NCBI RefSeq assembly: GCF_029277445.1
Contig: NZ_CP119567.1
Coordinates: 682,001-746,000, forward strand
Reading direction: 5' to 3'
DNA length: 64,000 nucleotides
From: Pararhizobium qamdonense
GTDB taxonomy: Bacteria > Pseudomonadota > Alphaproteobacteria > Rhizobiales > Rhizobiaceae
The translations under genes and the position numbers were made by a program. This document shows, one piece after another, positions 55,959-64,000 of this stretch. The stretch's first letter is position 1. Each line of letters starts with the position of its first letter. The notes beneath the pieces were generated by a model, which was not told the origin of the DNA, made no database searches, and saw only the letters and a program-made list of their open reading frames with translations.

Positions 55959-57986
55959 TCAATGATGTGTTTGCTGCCCATTGATGGACTGCGTTGAATT
56001 GATTTCACTCACATTGCCATCCGGCGGCACAATGGCGATGTTTTGCATCATGCCCTGATCCTCGTGATCCAGAATGTGGCAATGCAATACGAAAGCGCCG
56101 ATGTAGCGCTGGTACCGCGTGCGGATCTTGATCTGATACATGCCCCTCGCATTGGCTGCGGTCGCGGCACTTTTGATCCAGAGCGTATCCTTCCAGACGT
56201 TCTTCAAACCTCGATATTGCGGATCCACCGGTCCGGTCCCAGCCGGACTGAAATCATCGATAGCGTCCGGCGCACTGACATCCCTGCCGTTCGGGTCGAG
56301 AATGGACACGATCTGGAAAGGATTGACATGGATATGAAATGGATGGCTGGCGATGCGTGACTGTAACGTCCATTCCTCGACGGCGCCGAGCGGCAGCTTG
56401 CGGTCAAGCCGGGCGGGATCATAAGGCTGCCTCTCCGCAGCATTCAGGCTATTGGACACGCCAAAGACAGGCGGTGTTCCGCTGGTATCGATCTGGAACG
56501 TCAGCTCCTGCTGGCCCGTGACCTCGCTTTCGGCGACGTCCGGATGGGGGATGAATTTGCTGAGCTTCAATCCATCGCGCAAGTCATTGACGACAACCGG
56601 TGCAATCGACGGCATCTCGTCGGTGGCGGCAGTGGACAGGAGGTCCGCCAGATGGCTGTCAATATCTGAGAAGGCTTGACCGGGTGTCACCTCAACGGTG
56701 CCGATCAGGCGCTCCGGAGGGCCATTGCCATTGACGGATCCGGCCCGGGTTGCCGCAGCGTTGATCACACAGTAGGTCCCGGGCTCGGGAAAGGCGATCA
56801 ACGCATCGAAGCGATATCCTGGCTGGAGGGTGGCGATATCGACCTTTTGCGCCTTTGACATGGTCAGTCCGTCGGCCGCGACCAGGTGAAAGGGGACTTT
56901 CGCACCGGTGCAGGCTTCGTGAATGACTTTGTTTGCGGCCGCGCGGTCGAGCTTTTCAGGCAAGGGTGCAGGGGTGTCCATTTTTACGAATGTCAAAGCG
57001 ATGGTGTCGCGGACACCGGCATGGATCAGCCGCCAGCGCTCCACCTGCCCCTGAGACGTCTGAAACGACGGCAGGACGACGCCATTGACGGACGTGTACC
57101 GTCCGGACGCAAGCCATGCGCCCGGTGCAAAAAGCCCGTAGTCTTCGATCCTGCCCGTGTCGCCCTCGTCACAGCGATAGGTGCCGTCGGCATTCGTCTT
57201 CGGCCCCACCGAGCCGTCCGGCTTCTGCTCGTCGCAGGCATACTGGATCTGCTGGAAAACCTGCACACGCTCGCGAAGGCCTTTCAGCAGCACATCCAGA
57301 TCACCATTGCCGTTCTGGCTCGGAAGCCGGTCGCCACGAATGATCAAGGCACCGGCCATGCCACTTGAGACCTGCAGAGCCGTCGATCCATGACGGTGGG
57401 TGTGGTACCAGAAGGTTCCTGCAGGATGCTCACCCGGAATATTGTATTCGTACTGAAACTTGACGCCCGGATTGATCGACAGGAGCACATTGTCGCCATT
57501 GCCGGCGGGATTGACCCAGAGACCATGGGTGTGCAGGTTCGTTCCGTTTCCGCAATGCGGCTGATTGGGATGGGCGCTGCCGCTCGCGCAGGTCGGGTCG
57601 GCTGGCAGCTGGTTATCCAGATTGATGCGAACGGTGTCGCCGGGTGCGGCCTCGATCGTCGGCGACACATAGGGCGCGTCCGCGCTGACATCGGTTCCGT
57701 TGTAACTTCTCAGCTCGACATCGTCATAGCTATCCGTTGCGGGATTGTAGAGCTTGCTCCTGGTATAGACAATGTTCAGGTTCAGCAGTTTTTCGTGCGG
57801 CAGCGTTGCCAGCGGCTCCACCGTATTGAAAAGGATTTTCGATTGCGCCTGCGTCGAGGACTGGAGAACGCGCGGGTTCGACACCGCTCTTTCCGCATCC
57901 TGCGCACTGGCCACGTCCGGAGCCCATATGACGACGGCGACAGCGAAACCGGCCGCACAAAACCATGTATTTTTCCGCGTCTGCAT
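55959..57986 (-). CDS. Exported multicopper oxidase
   Basis: Laccase-like copper enzyme, 675 residues from the ATG at 57986; the open frame extends 88 codons further upstream without export features. A Sec-type signal peptide lies at the N-terminus (CAAGFAVAVVIWAPDVASA). All four copper-binding blocks are present: LHTHGLWV, WYHTHRHG, HPFHIHVNPFQIV and HCHILDHEDQGMM, the last giving the type 1 site Cys, His and an axial Met. The protein is longer than CueO (about 515) because of a loop-rich middle that contains several Cys (CDEQKPDG, YRCDEGDTG). No copper-resistance genes flank it. Roles in phenol or metal oxidation are possible. Confidence 0.92.
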   Translation of the reverse strand: MQTRKNTWFCAAGFAVAVVIWAPDVASAQDAERAVSNPRVLQSSTQAQSKILFNTVEPLATLPHEKLLNLNIVYTRSKLYNPATDSYDDVELRSYNGTDVSADAPYVSPTIEAAPGDTVRINLDNQLPADPTCASGSAHPNQPHCGNGTNLHTHGLWVNPAGNGDNVLLSINPGVKFQYEYNIPGEHPAGTFWYHTHRHGSTALQVSSGMAGALIIRGDRLPSQNGNGDLDVLLKGLRERVQVFQQIQYACDEQKPDGSVGPKTNADGTYRCDEGDTGRIEDYGLFAPGAWLASGRYTSVNGVVLPSFQTSQGQVERWRLIHAGVRDTIALTFVKMDTPAPLPEKLDRAAANKVIHEACTGAKVPFHLVAADGLTMSKAQKVDIATLQPGYRFDALIAFPEPGTYCVINAAATRAGSVNGNGPPERLIGTVEVTPGQAFSDIDSHLADLLSTAATDEMPSIAPVVVNDLRDGLKLSKFIPHPDVAESEVTGQQELTFQIDTSGTPPVFGVSNSLNAAERQPYDPARLDRKLPLGAVEEWTLQSRIASHPFHIHVNPFQIVSILDPNGRDVSAPDAIDDFSPAGTGPVDPQYRGLKNVWKDTLWIKSAATAANARGMYQIKIRTRYQRYIGAFVLHCHILDHEDQGMMQNIAIVPPDGNVSEINSTQSINGQQTHH

Positions 57987-58739
57987 TCCTAGCCCCCTAT
58001 AGGTTAAATCAACGATCAGTCCTGTCTGAACCTGCCATGCACGGAACAACAAATGGGCTTTCCGCTTCGCGTGGGAAGCGCCCTGCCGTCTCGCCGGCGA
58101 TGGCGCTCGATCGGCGGCCAGCCAGCGGCGGTCATTCTCGTCATTTCGTCCGACCTCCTGGGATGCTTCCGCCCCGGATTGACGCGAGCCACCCCATTTA
58201 GATCGCCACCTACCCGACAGCCTTTCGCTCAGCGGCATCCGTTTCGACACAACCTACGTCCCCAGCTCCCGCAGATTGCTCGGGAATGGGTTCAGGGTAA
58301 TTTTGGAAATGTTCGTTAAACGGGATTTCTGAATTGAAGCGACAAGCCATTTATGGCCGCCTCTTCGCCAAGCGTGTCAGTTAAACGGCGAAAACCGTCG
58401 CGGGTTGCAATCTCAACAGGAGCCTATCCGGCAAAAACCAGACCTTCAGCAATTCTTAAATGACTTCGAAAATCCAAATACGTCTGGAAAGAACGACACA
58501 ATCTCCCCTGATCGAGGCCGTCAATTTAAAATCAAATAGCCGTAAAATTTATATACTTAAAGTTGATTTATTTCACAAGATGCAATCTTAATATTTTAGC
58601 AACTGACTCGATGAAAAGTACCCCTCAAGTTCGCTCAAGCCGCCGTTTTTGAAAAGATGGGAAAAGCTCAGTAGGGGAATTTTCTTGATAAGACCTTGAG
58701 CGCTTATGGTGAAAACACCGCTTCGAATGTCCGGAGGAA
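57987..58739. other. 753-nt gap between the multicopper oxidase and the inhibitor-like gene
   Basis: Both flanking genes are on the minus strand, so this gap holds the oxidase promoter and the end of the subtilase operon. The part from about 58480 to 58620 is strikingly AT-rich compared with the rest of the window. Short open frames exist, but none shows codon use or motifs that I would defend. Confidence 0.55.
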
Positions 58740-58985
58740 TTACCAGCCGATTTTCTTCTGCGTATCTGGAACGGCGTAACGCTTCATCGGCGTGGCCTTC
58801 CATCCGTCCATCGCGTCTGTCGCAATGCGCAATGTCTCTTCGTCCCCCTCGACCAGAAGCGAGGACGCTTTTTCATCGATGACCACAGCGCCAGCGCGCC
58901 CAACCTTTTCGGCCATCTCATGGGCAGACAGCCCGGCCTCGCCGTCCCTGCGCAATATGACCTGCCGCCTCGTCGCGTCGCTCAT
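58740..58985 (-). CDS. Small protein resembling a stand-alone subtilisin propeptide (I9) inhibitor
   Basis: An 81-residue protein encoded directly behind the subtilase gene (2 nt after its stop). The predicted order is beta (RQVILRR), helix (LSAHEMAEKVGRA), beta (AVVIDEKA), beta (SSLLVEGD), helix (EETLRIATDAMDG), beta (WKATPMKRYAVP). That is the ferredoxin-like fold of I9 propeptides and of free I9 inhibitors such as the oyster-mushroom proteinase A inhibitor. Together with the missing classical propeptide in the neighbouring subtilase, this suggests an inhibitor or folding helper for it. No signal peptide. The fold is inferred from pattern, not from a clear sequence signature. Confidence 0.75.
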   Translation of the reverse strand: MSDATRRQVILRRDGEAGLSAHEMAEKVGRAGAVVIDEKASSLLVEGDEETLRIATDAMDGWKATPMKRYAVPDTQKKIGW

Positions 58986-58987
58986 GA

Positions 58988-60490
58988 TCATCCCTTGCCC
59001 GGTAGCCCAAAGCCTTCGTAGTCGCGGCCAAAGCCAAGTGGGATGGCTGACCCGAAGAGACGATCCCGAAGAGCCGTGCTGCGATCTGCCCCGTTGAGCC
59101 CCAATATAATGCTGTCTTCGGCCAAAAGGAAGGCGGCATAACCGGCGACTGCGGGGCTTGCCATCGACGTTCCGCTCATCGCTCCGAATGTGCCTCCCGG
59201 CAAGGCCGAAACGACGCCAACCCCCGGCCCTGTCAGGTCGATCTGCGGCCCGAAGTTGGAGAATGCGCCAAGAAAGGTCTGATGTGCCCCATAGGGCCGC
59301 GCAATGTCGCTTGCTTCCGATGACGAGGGCGGAAAGGCGTCTGTCCAGCCCATGGCCGATACGGCGATGCAAAACGGCAATGCACCGGGAAAACTCACCG
59401 GCTTGCGGCCATCATTGCCAGCGGCGGCAATCACCAGAACGCCGCTGTCCAATGCCGACCCGATGGCAGCCCGGACCGCCTCGTCTTCCTCTCCTCCACC
59501 CAGGCTGAGGTTGATGATATGGCACCCGTCCTGAACAGCCCGGTCAATCGCATTCATGATATCATAGTTGGTGGCGCCGCCACCCGTATGGGGAAATACG
59601 CGGTAGCTTCTTAACGTGACACCGGGCGCAACGCCGGCAAGATCCAGTCCGGCTGCTGGCCGTGCCCCAACGATACCGGCCACATGCGTGCCATGTTCGC
59701 CATCGACAGCAGCCGGACCCCAATCGGCGATCTGACCGGGATCGCCCATCGTCTCGGCCAGAACCATGTTTGCGCCACCCGACACATTCGGCAAAAGCGG
59801 ATGATTGCCGTCAACGCCGCTGTCGATGATGCCGACAACGACGCCTTGGCCGGCATTCAACGGAAGAGCAGTCCGGAACCGTCGCAGGGCCAGGAGGTCC
59901 TGGCTGAGGTCAATCGGCTCAAGCTGCAGGCGTGCGCCATCGGCAAGATTAAAATTCCGCTCGAAACGGCCCCAATGGCGTGGAGGACCGTAAACGTAGA
60001 TCCGCTCCAGCGTGGTGCCGGAGGCAATCCGCAGGTGAACCTCCCCATTCGTATCCGTGCGGCCTTCATCACCGGCCCGCGTGCGGAAGCTACTGAATGC
60101 GATGACGCGCGCACTGGCAAGCGGGGCTCCGGCCGCGTCCTCGATCCGCAGGACCGCTCCTTGTGCGGACGTGGCAGAAACTGCAGCCGCAGCCACACGC
60201 TTGATCTCGTGGATAACACGCATCTTTTCGTAGATGACGAGAGGCACGATCTTCAGCGACGGCTCTTCGAGCCTCAGTTGCAGTTCCGTTTCTGGTGTCA
60301 TCCGCACCAGCTTGGGCCCATCCGCACTGACGGAATCGATCACATCGACCTTGCTGATCGCCGCGCGTGTAGCAGCATCACCGCCACCCAGTGCCGCCGC
60401 AACCGGTCTTGCCGCCCGTAGCGTCGCCGCATGGGCCAATGTTTGAGACCGGAAACCGTATGCGGGAAGAACAATATATTGCTTCAACAT
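58988..60490 (-). CDS. Subtilisin-family serine peptidase (S8) without signal peptide
   Basis: A 500-residue subtilase. Residues 1 to about 110 are an atypical N-terminal region (MLKQYIVLPAYGF...), and about 111-190 look like a small carboxypeptidase-regulatory-type beta domain (VLRIEDAAGAPLASARVIAF, GRTDTNGEVHL). The catalytic domain follows from about 215 with Asp223 (GIIDSGVDGNHP), His266 (GEHGTHVAGI), oxyanion Asn359 (AAAGNDGRKP) and Ser442 (SGTSMASPAVAGY). No signal peptide or membrane anchor is seen, so it is either intracellular or exported by another route. The ATG at 60490 follows a G-rich stretch; the TTG just before it is less likely. An I9-like gene follows. Confidence 0.9.
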   Translation of the reverse strand: MLKQYIVLPAYGFRSQTLAHAATLRAARPVAAALGGGDAATRAAISKVDVIDSVSADGPKLVRMTPETELQLRLEEPSLKIVPLVIYEKMRVIHEIKRVAAAAVSATSAQGAVLRIEDAAGAPLASARVIAFSSFRTRAGDEGRTDTNGEVHLRIASGTTLERIYVYGPPRHWGRFERNFNLADGARLQLEPIDLSQDLLALRRFRTALPLNAGQGVVVGIIDSGVDGNHPLLPNVSGGANMVLAETMGDPGQIADWGPAAVDGEHGTHVAGIVGARPAAGLDLAGVAPGVTLRSYRVFPHTGGGATNYDIMNAIDRAVQDGCHIINLSLGGGEEDEAVRAAIGSALDSGVLVIAAAGNDGRKPVSFPGALPFCIAVSAMGWTDAFPPSSSEASDIARPYGAHQTFLGAFSNFGPQIDLTGPGVGVVSALPGGTFGAMSGTSMASPAVAGYAAFLLAEDSIILGLNGADRSTALRDRLFGSAIPLGFGRDYEGFGLPGKG

Positions 60491-60977
60491 CAAAAGGTGC
60501 CCCCACAGAAATCGGCGCCAGAACCTCGAATCGAACTTTCAGAAATTGATTGTTTTGTAAATTTATTCTCTTCAAGGTGGTATTAACAAACATAATGGAG
60601 ACCGTCCAGCAAAACGCAGGCTCAGGGCTCAGGGGTGGGCTAAACAAACGGTAGGAAGCGAAAGATTCACGTCTACGCACTCCAACGGGTCCGCCATGCC
60701 CCGTCGTTTCACGCTCGGAAGCCTGCACACCTCACCCTCACTGTCCTATTGTCCGAAAATGCAGGATTGAAAGAATTGATGGGCAGTAAGCTTCAAGTAC
60801 CGGCGACATGTTTCGCCAACTCCGGTATATTTAGAATATTTTCTCTATAGAATTTATCAATTATTCTATTCGATAGGCCCATCGACTTTGAGCGATGAGA
60901 CTTTTAACGCCCGGCGGATGTCGTGGGGGCGGATGTGACTTGCTGTCTCTTATCCAAGAACAACCAGGAGATTTTTC
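60491..60977. other. Intergenic region upstream of the sulfate-ester operon
   Basis: A 487-nt gap with divergent genes on each side, so it should hold promoters for the subtilase pair and for the atsK-like operon. Its right half is AT-rich (about 60820-60890). No gene is supported. Confidence 0.55.
60847..60869. promoter_or_regulatory. AT-rich inverted repeat upstream of the atsK-like gene
   Basis: ATAGAAT and ATTCTAT form perfect 7-bp arms with a 9-nt spacer, 108 nt upstream of the dioxygenase start. Spacing and AT content fit a LysR-type activator site, as CysB/Cbl-like regulators use for organosulfur genes, but no regulator is encoded nearby. Confidence 0.4.
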
Positions 60978-61907
60978 ATGAGCAATCCAGTCCTCGTCAA
61001 CCAGACCATCCCGGCCTCGGACGTCGTGCCGCTGACCGGCCGGGTCGGAGCCGAAATCAGGGGCATTCGTCTTGGCGGCGATCTTTCGGACGCGACGATC
61101 GCAGCCGTCAACCAGCTTCTTTTGAAGCACAAAGTCGTGTTTTTCCGGGGTCAGGATCATCTGGACGATGCGGAGCAGGAACTGTTCGCGCGGCGTCTGG
61201 GCGATCTCGTTGCGCATCCGACGCAAGGGCCGGTGGCGGGCACGGCCTCCATTCTCAATCTCGATTCCAGCCGGGGCGGCGGCCGGGCGGACCAGTGGCA
61301 CACCGATGTCACTTTCGTGGATGCCTATCCGAAATTCTCGGTTCTGCGCGGCGTCGTCATTCCGGCGGCCGGCGGCGATACGATCTGGTCGAACACGCAT
61401 GCAGCGTATGAAAGTCTGCCCGAGCCGCTGAAACTGCTGGCCGACAATCTGTGGGCCATTCACAGCAACGCCTATGACTATGCGGCTGTGCGCCCCCGCG
61501 CCACTGCCGACGAAAAGAGGCATTTCGAGGAGGTCTTCACATCGACGATCTACGAGACCGAACATCCCGTCGTGCGGGTCCATCCGGAGACCGGAGAGCG
61601 CTCGCTGCTGCTTGGCAATTTCGTTCAGCGCCTTGTCGGCCTTTCCAAGAGCGATTCCGCACGGCTTTACGAGGTGTTCCAGTCCTACGTCACCTCCCCT
61701 GAAAATACCGTGCGCTGGCGTTGGCAGGCCGGAGACGTGGCGATCTGGGACAATCGCGCCACCCAGCATTACGCCGTCAACGACTATGGCGATCAGCACC
61801 GGGTCGTCCGCCGCGCCACCGTCGATGGCGACATTCCCGTCGCTATCGACGGGCGCCGTAGCGTCACGCATGTCAAGGCCGCCAAGCCTTCGGCAAAAGC
61901 CGCCTGA
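60978..61907 (+). CDS. atsK: TauD/TfdA-family dioxygenase, AtsK-like alkyl sulfatase
   Basis: Fe(II)/2-oxoglutarate-dependent dioxygenase of 309 residues. The iron triad is visible: HTD in DQWHTDVTF and a distal His in [11 protein letters not shown], with the oxoglutarate-binding Arg shortly after ([11 protein letters not shown]). Length and blocks such as [29 protein letters not shown] and [18 protein letters not shown] fit Pseudomonas AtsK (alkyl sulfate ester) and TauD (taurine). A start [11 protein letters not shown] is also typical. An ABC binding protein for organosulfur compounds follows 30 nt downstream, supporting sulfur scavenging. AGGAG lies 7 nt before the ATG. TauD-type specificity cannot be excluded. 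Confidence 0.88.
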   Translation: MSNPVLVNQTIPASDVVPLTGRVGAEIRGIRLGGDLSDATIAAVNQLLLKHKVVFFRGQDHLDDAEQELFARRLGDLVAHPTQGPVAGTASILNLDSSRGGGRADQWHTDVTFVDAYPKFSVLRGVVIPAAGGDTIWSNTHAAYESLPEPLKLLADNLWAIHSNAYDYAAVRPRATADEKRHFEEVFTSTIYETEHPVVRVHPETGERSLLLGNFVQRLVGLSKSDSARLYEVFQSYVTSPENTVRWRWQAGDVAIWDNRATQHYAVNDYGDQHRVVRRATVDGDIPVAIDGRRSVTHVKAAKPSAKAA

Positions 61908-61937
61908 GCGCTTAAGATTTGGGGACAAGGAAACACC

Positions 61938-63017
61938 ATGAAACGTCTTATCATCGCGGCGATCGCTGCCCTTATCACCTCCTCGGCTTGGGCCGAGGAG
62001 GTCACCATCCGCTTCGGTTATCCCGGCATCGGCCTCGACAACCGGCAATATTCGCAAGGGGACGCCACATCCTACGCCCGTGCCCGTGACTTCATCGAGA
62101 AGGAATTCGCAGCCGACAAGGATGTGAGGATCGAATGGACCTTCTTTCGCGGCGCGGGTCCCGCCCTCAATGAATCGGTTGCCTCCAATCAGCTCGACTT
62201 CTTCCTTTTGGGCGACCTGCCGGCCATCGTCGGACGCTCGCGCGGTCTCGAACACAAGTTCGTCTTTGCGACCGGCCGCCACCAGCCGATCTATCTCGCC
62301 GTACCGGCTGACAGCACCATTCAATCCATCAATGACGTGAAGGGCAAGAAGGTCGCGCTGTTCAAGGGGACCAACCTGCAGCTCGCTACGGATCGCGTTT
62401 TGTCCACCCACGGCCTGAAGGAAAAGGACGTCCGTTTCATCAATCTCGACACGAATGCGGCGGTCCCGGCGCTGACATCAGGGAATGTCGATGCAGTGTT
62501 CGGCGGTCCGGAATATCTGGCGCTGGCCAAGAAAGGCATCGTGAAGATCGTCTACACCACCAAGGGCGACGATCCGACGCTGGGGCGCAATTCGTCCTAT
62601 CTGGTGACGACGGCCTTCGAACAGGCGCATCCGGATATCACGCAGCGTGTGGTCACAACCTTCGTCAAGGCTGCGGCTTTCGCCTCGGACCCCGCCAACA
62701 AGGACGAAGTCTTTGACGGCTGGTCGCTCTCCGGCTTCCCCAAGGAGACATTCGAGGCCGATATCGAGGGCGACACGCTGGCAAACCGGCTGAACCCCTT
62801 GATCGATGACTTCGTCGTCGCCCGCTACAAGGACCAGGCTGCGCGGGCAAAAGCCTACGGGCTGATCAAGACCGACGTCGATGTCGATGGCTGGCTCGAG
62901 CCGAAATATCTGCAGCAGGCGCTGAAAGACCTGAAGCTGGAAACCTACTGGTCGAGCTTCAAGGCCGATGGCGAGATCGCAACGGCCGGCGTTCTCGACA
63001 AGAAGCAGACCAACTGA
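61938..63017 (+). CDS. ABC transporter substrate-binding protein, SsuA/AtsR type
   Basis: Periplasmic receptor for sulfonates or sulfate esters, 359 residues, with a Sec signal peptide (MKRLIIAAIAALITSSAWA). The mature part has the NMT1/SsuA layout: RFGYPGIGLDNRQYS at the N-terminus, EWTFFRGAGPALNESVASNQLDFFLLGDLPA, and VKGKKVALFKGTNLQLATDRVL. In the AtsRBC-AtsK system of Pseudomonas putida the receptor gene sits with the dioxygenase, as here. AAGGA is 6 nt before the ATG. Confidence 0.9.
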   Translation: MKRLIIAAIAALITSSAWAEEVTIRFGYPGIGLDNRQYSQGDATSYARARDFIEKEFAADKDVRIEWTFFRGAGPALNESVASNQLDFFLLGDLPAIVGRSRGLEHKFVFATGRHQPIYLAVPADSTIQSINDVKGKKVALFKGTNLQLATDRVLSTHGLKEKDVRFINLDTNAAVPALTSGNVDAVFGGPEYLALAKKGIVKIVYTTKGDDPTLGRNSSYLVTTAFEQAHPDITQRVVTTFVKAAAFASDPANKDEVFDGWSLSGFPKETFEADIEGDTLANRLNPLIDDFVVARYKDQAARAKAYGLIKTDVDVDGWLEPKYLQQALKDLKLETYWSSFKADGEIATAGVLDKKQTN

Positions 63018-63024
63018 TGCCCCT

Positions 63025-63060
63025 GAGCCGGCGCGGGCCATACCTGGTGCGCGCCGGCTC
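63025..63060 (+). other. Strong stem-loop between binding-protein and permease genes
   Basis: GAGCCGGCGCG and its exact complement pair over 11 bp around a 14-nt loop, 7 nt past the binding-protein stop, followed by TTT. It could end most transcripts or protect the upstream mRNA, giving more receptor than permease. Confidence 0.65.
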
Positions 63061-63114
63061 TTTCGTAAAAGCCGGATTTTTCGCAAGAGCAGCCTTTCCG
63101 CAAGAGGATGACAG

Positions 63115-63939
63115 ATGACCCTGACTGTTTCCGCCGACCCGCCCGTGGAGCGGCGATCCATCGTCGTTCCGGCGGTGCTGACCGATATTGCCTACGGCCT
63201 GTCGCTGCCGCTTGTCCTGCTGCTCGCCTGGGAAAGCGCGTCGCGCTTCGGCTGGCTTCCGCAACAGATCCTGCCGGCGCCCCAGGTGGTCTGGGCAACT
63301 CTGGTTGAACTCTGGAATGACGGATCGCTCATCGATCATACGCTGCGCAGCCTTTGGCGTGTGGCCGCAGGCTTTTCTGTTGGCGCACTTGCGGGCCTTG
63401 CCATCGGCGCAGCTCTCGGTCTCCTCCCCCGTATCAGAGCTTTCATCTGGCCGGTCTTCACCGCGATCGCCCAGGTGAACATGCTGGCCTGGCTGCCGCT
63501 TCTCGTGCTGTTCATCGGCATTGACGAGGAACTGAAATATGTGAGCATCGCCTGGTCGACCGCCATCCCGGTCATTCTGGCGACCACACGCGCCATCACC
63601 AACGTTTCGCCGAAACTGCTGGAACTGGGACGCGTTCTCGATTTCACGCCGCTCCAGCGCTTCTTCACCATCGTCCTGCCTGCGTCCCTGCCATTGCTGT
63701 TTACCGGCATCCGCGAGGGACTGGCGTCCGCCTGGCAAAACCTGGTGATCGTCGAACTGTTCGCCTCATTCGAGGGCCTCGGTTATCTCATGGTCTGGGG
63801 ACGCCAGCTCTTCCAGCTGGAAATCGTCATCGCCGCGATGATCATCATCGCCGCTATCGGACTGCTTCTCAACGCATCGCTGGAATATCTGGAGCGGTTC
63901 GTGCAGCCGTGGAAGCCGGACGCTGCCCATGCGCGCTGA
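63115..63939 (+). CDS. ABC transporter permease, SsuC-like
   Basis: Inner-membrane permease of the organosulfur importer, 274 residues with about six hydrophobic helices (for example IAYGLSLPLVLLLAWESASR and IVIAAMIIIAAIGLLL). The EAA-type cytoplasmic loop reads LDFTPLQRFFTIVLPASLPLLFTGIREGL. ATG at 63115 has GAGGA 6 nt upstream. The last codons overlap the start of another open frame by 11 nt. Confidence 0.9.
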   Translation: MTLTVSADPPVERRSIVVPAVLTDIAYGLSLPLVLLLAWESASRFGWLPQQILPAPQVVWATLVELWNDGSLIDHTLRSLWRVAAGFSVGALAGLAIGAALGLLPRIRAFIWPVFTAIAQVNMLAWLPLLVLFIGIDEELKYVSIAWSTAIPVILATTRAITNVSPKLLELGRVLDFTPLQRFFTIVLPASLPLLFTGIREGLASAWQNLVIVELFASFEGLGYLMVWGRQLFQLEIVIAAMIIIAAIGLLLNASLEYLERFVQPWKPDAAHAR

Positions 63940-64000
63940 AACCTCACCGTTCCACCGTCTGTCTAACATCACGCACTACTGGCGTCCTTTCGCGGCCTTC
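63929..64000 (+). CDS. Start of a further gene of the organosulfur operon, cut by window edge
   Basis: An open frame begins at the ATG at 63929, overlapping the permease stop, and stays open for 24 codons to the window end (MRAETSPFHRLSNITHYWRP...). Overlap and strand point to the next transporter component. The basic-aromatic start could be the cytoplasmic lead of a second permease, but too little is visible to decide between permease and ATPase. Confidence 0.6.
   Translation, partial: MRAETSPFHRLSNITHYWRPFAAF

Noticed and set aside
58588..58803. A 71-codon minus-strand frame overlapping the end of the inhibitor-like gene
   Set aside because: Starts inside that gene in another frame, has no ribosome site, and ends in AT-rich DNA. 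A frameshifted tail cannot be excluded but is unsupported.
60861..62411. A 516-codon minus-strand open frame
   Set aside because: Antisense to the atsK-like gene and its binding protein, which both have clear motifs and ribosome sites.
1..64000. CRISPR arrays, insertion sequences, tRNA or rRNA genes
   Set aside because: Reading both strands I found no regularly spaced repeats, no transposase or integrase product, and no cloverleaf or rRNA segment. A dedicated tRNA scan could still overturn this.

Overview
The window looks like chromosome or chromid sequence from an alphaproteobacterium of the Rhizobiaceae (Rhizobium/Agrobacterium type). This rests on gene content and style: high-GC coding DNA, many ABC uptake systems, LysR and TetR regulators, a soluble FtsK, a DUF882 peptidase, a penicillin-binding protein 1C paired with a bacterial alpha-2-macroglobulin, and tight ATGA-coupled operons. 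I saw no tRNA or rRNA gene, insertion sequence, integrase or CRISPR array.

Layout. 1-7083 (minus): alpha-2-macroglobulin and PBP1C (cut by the window edge), a periplasmic defence and wall-repair pair. 7262-10709 (minus): SsuD alkanesulfonate monooxygenase, an FAD/NAD(P)-binding oxidoreductase and a small unknown protein. 10875-15495 (minus): a complete branched-chain-amino-acid-type ABC importer in the order livK-H-M-G-F. 15755-20825 (minus): a small membrane protein, an omptin outer-membrane protease with all four catalytic residues, a metal-responsive CsoR/RcnR-family repressor with an MFS exporter and a clear operator, and a DUF882 murein peptidase. 21307-23844 (minus): FtsK-type translocase.

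24222-33275 (minus) is the most unusual block. Four consecutive glycan genes include three large fusion proteins: glycosyltransferase + GH-A-type glycosidase; glycosyltransferase + Gfo/Idh/MocA oxidoreductase + MDR dehydrogenase; and glycosyltransferase + UDP-galactopyranose mutase. They are followed by a stand-alone glycosyltransferase. The three fusion genes overlap by 4 nt. This looks like a dedicated pathway for a galactofuranose-containing surface glycan, with the sugar-modifying enzymes covalently tied to the transferases.

33784-34451 (plus): two small single-membrane-segment proteins. 34746-45167 (plus): a 12-gene, translationally coupled type II secretion operon (gspD, O, G, L, M, a C/N-like gene, K, E, F, H, I, J), followed by an exported FAD oxidoreductase that could be a secreted client. 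46931-52916: two divergent LysR-MFS modules placed so that the paralogous regulators converge, plus a class-C beta-lactamase-like hydrolase. 53016-55778: a TetR regulator with twin perfect operators and a prolyl oligopeptidase. 55959-57986 (minus): an exported multicopper oxidase. 58740-60490 (minus): a subtilase without a signal peptide, followed by a small protein shaped like a stand-alone subtilisin propeptide (I9) inhibitor. 60978-64000 (plus): a sulfate-ester/sulfonate scavenging operon (AtsK-like dioxygenase, binding protein, permease and the start of another gene). Together with SsuD at the other end, it suggests an organosulfur-scavenging soil lifestyle.

Start codons were chosen from visible Shine-Dalgarno sequences and family N-termini. 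Several differ from the longest open frame, and this is stated in each entry.
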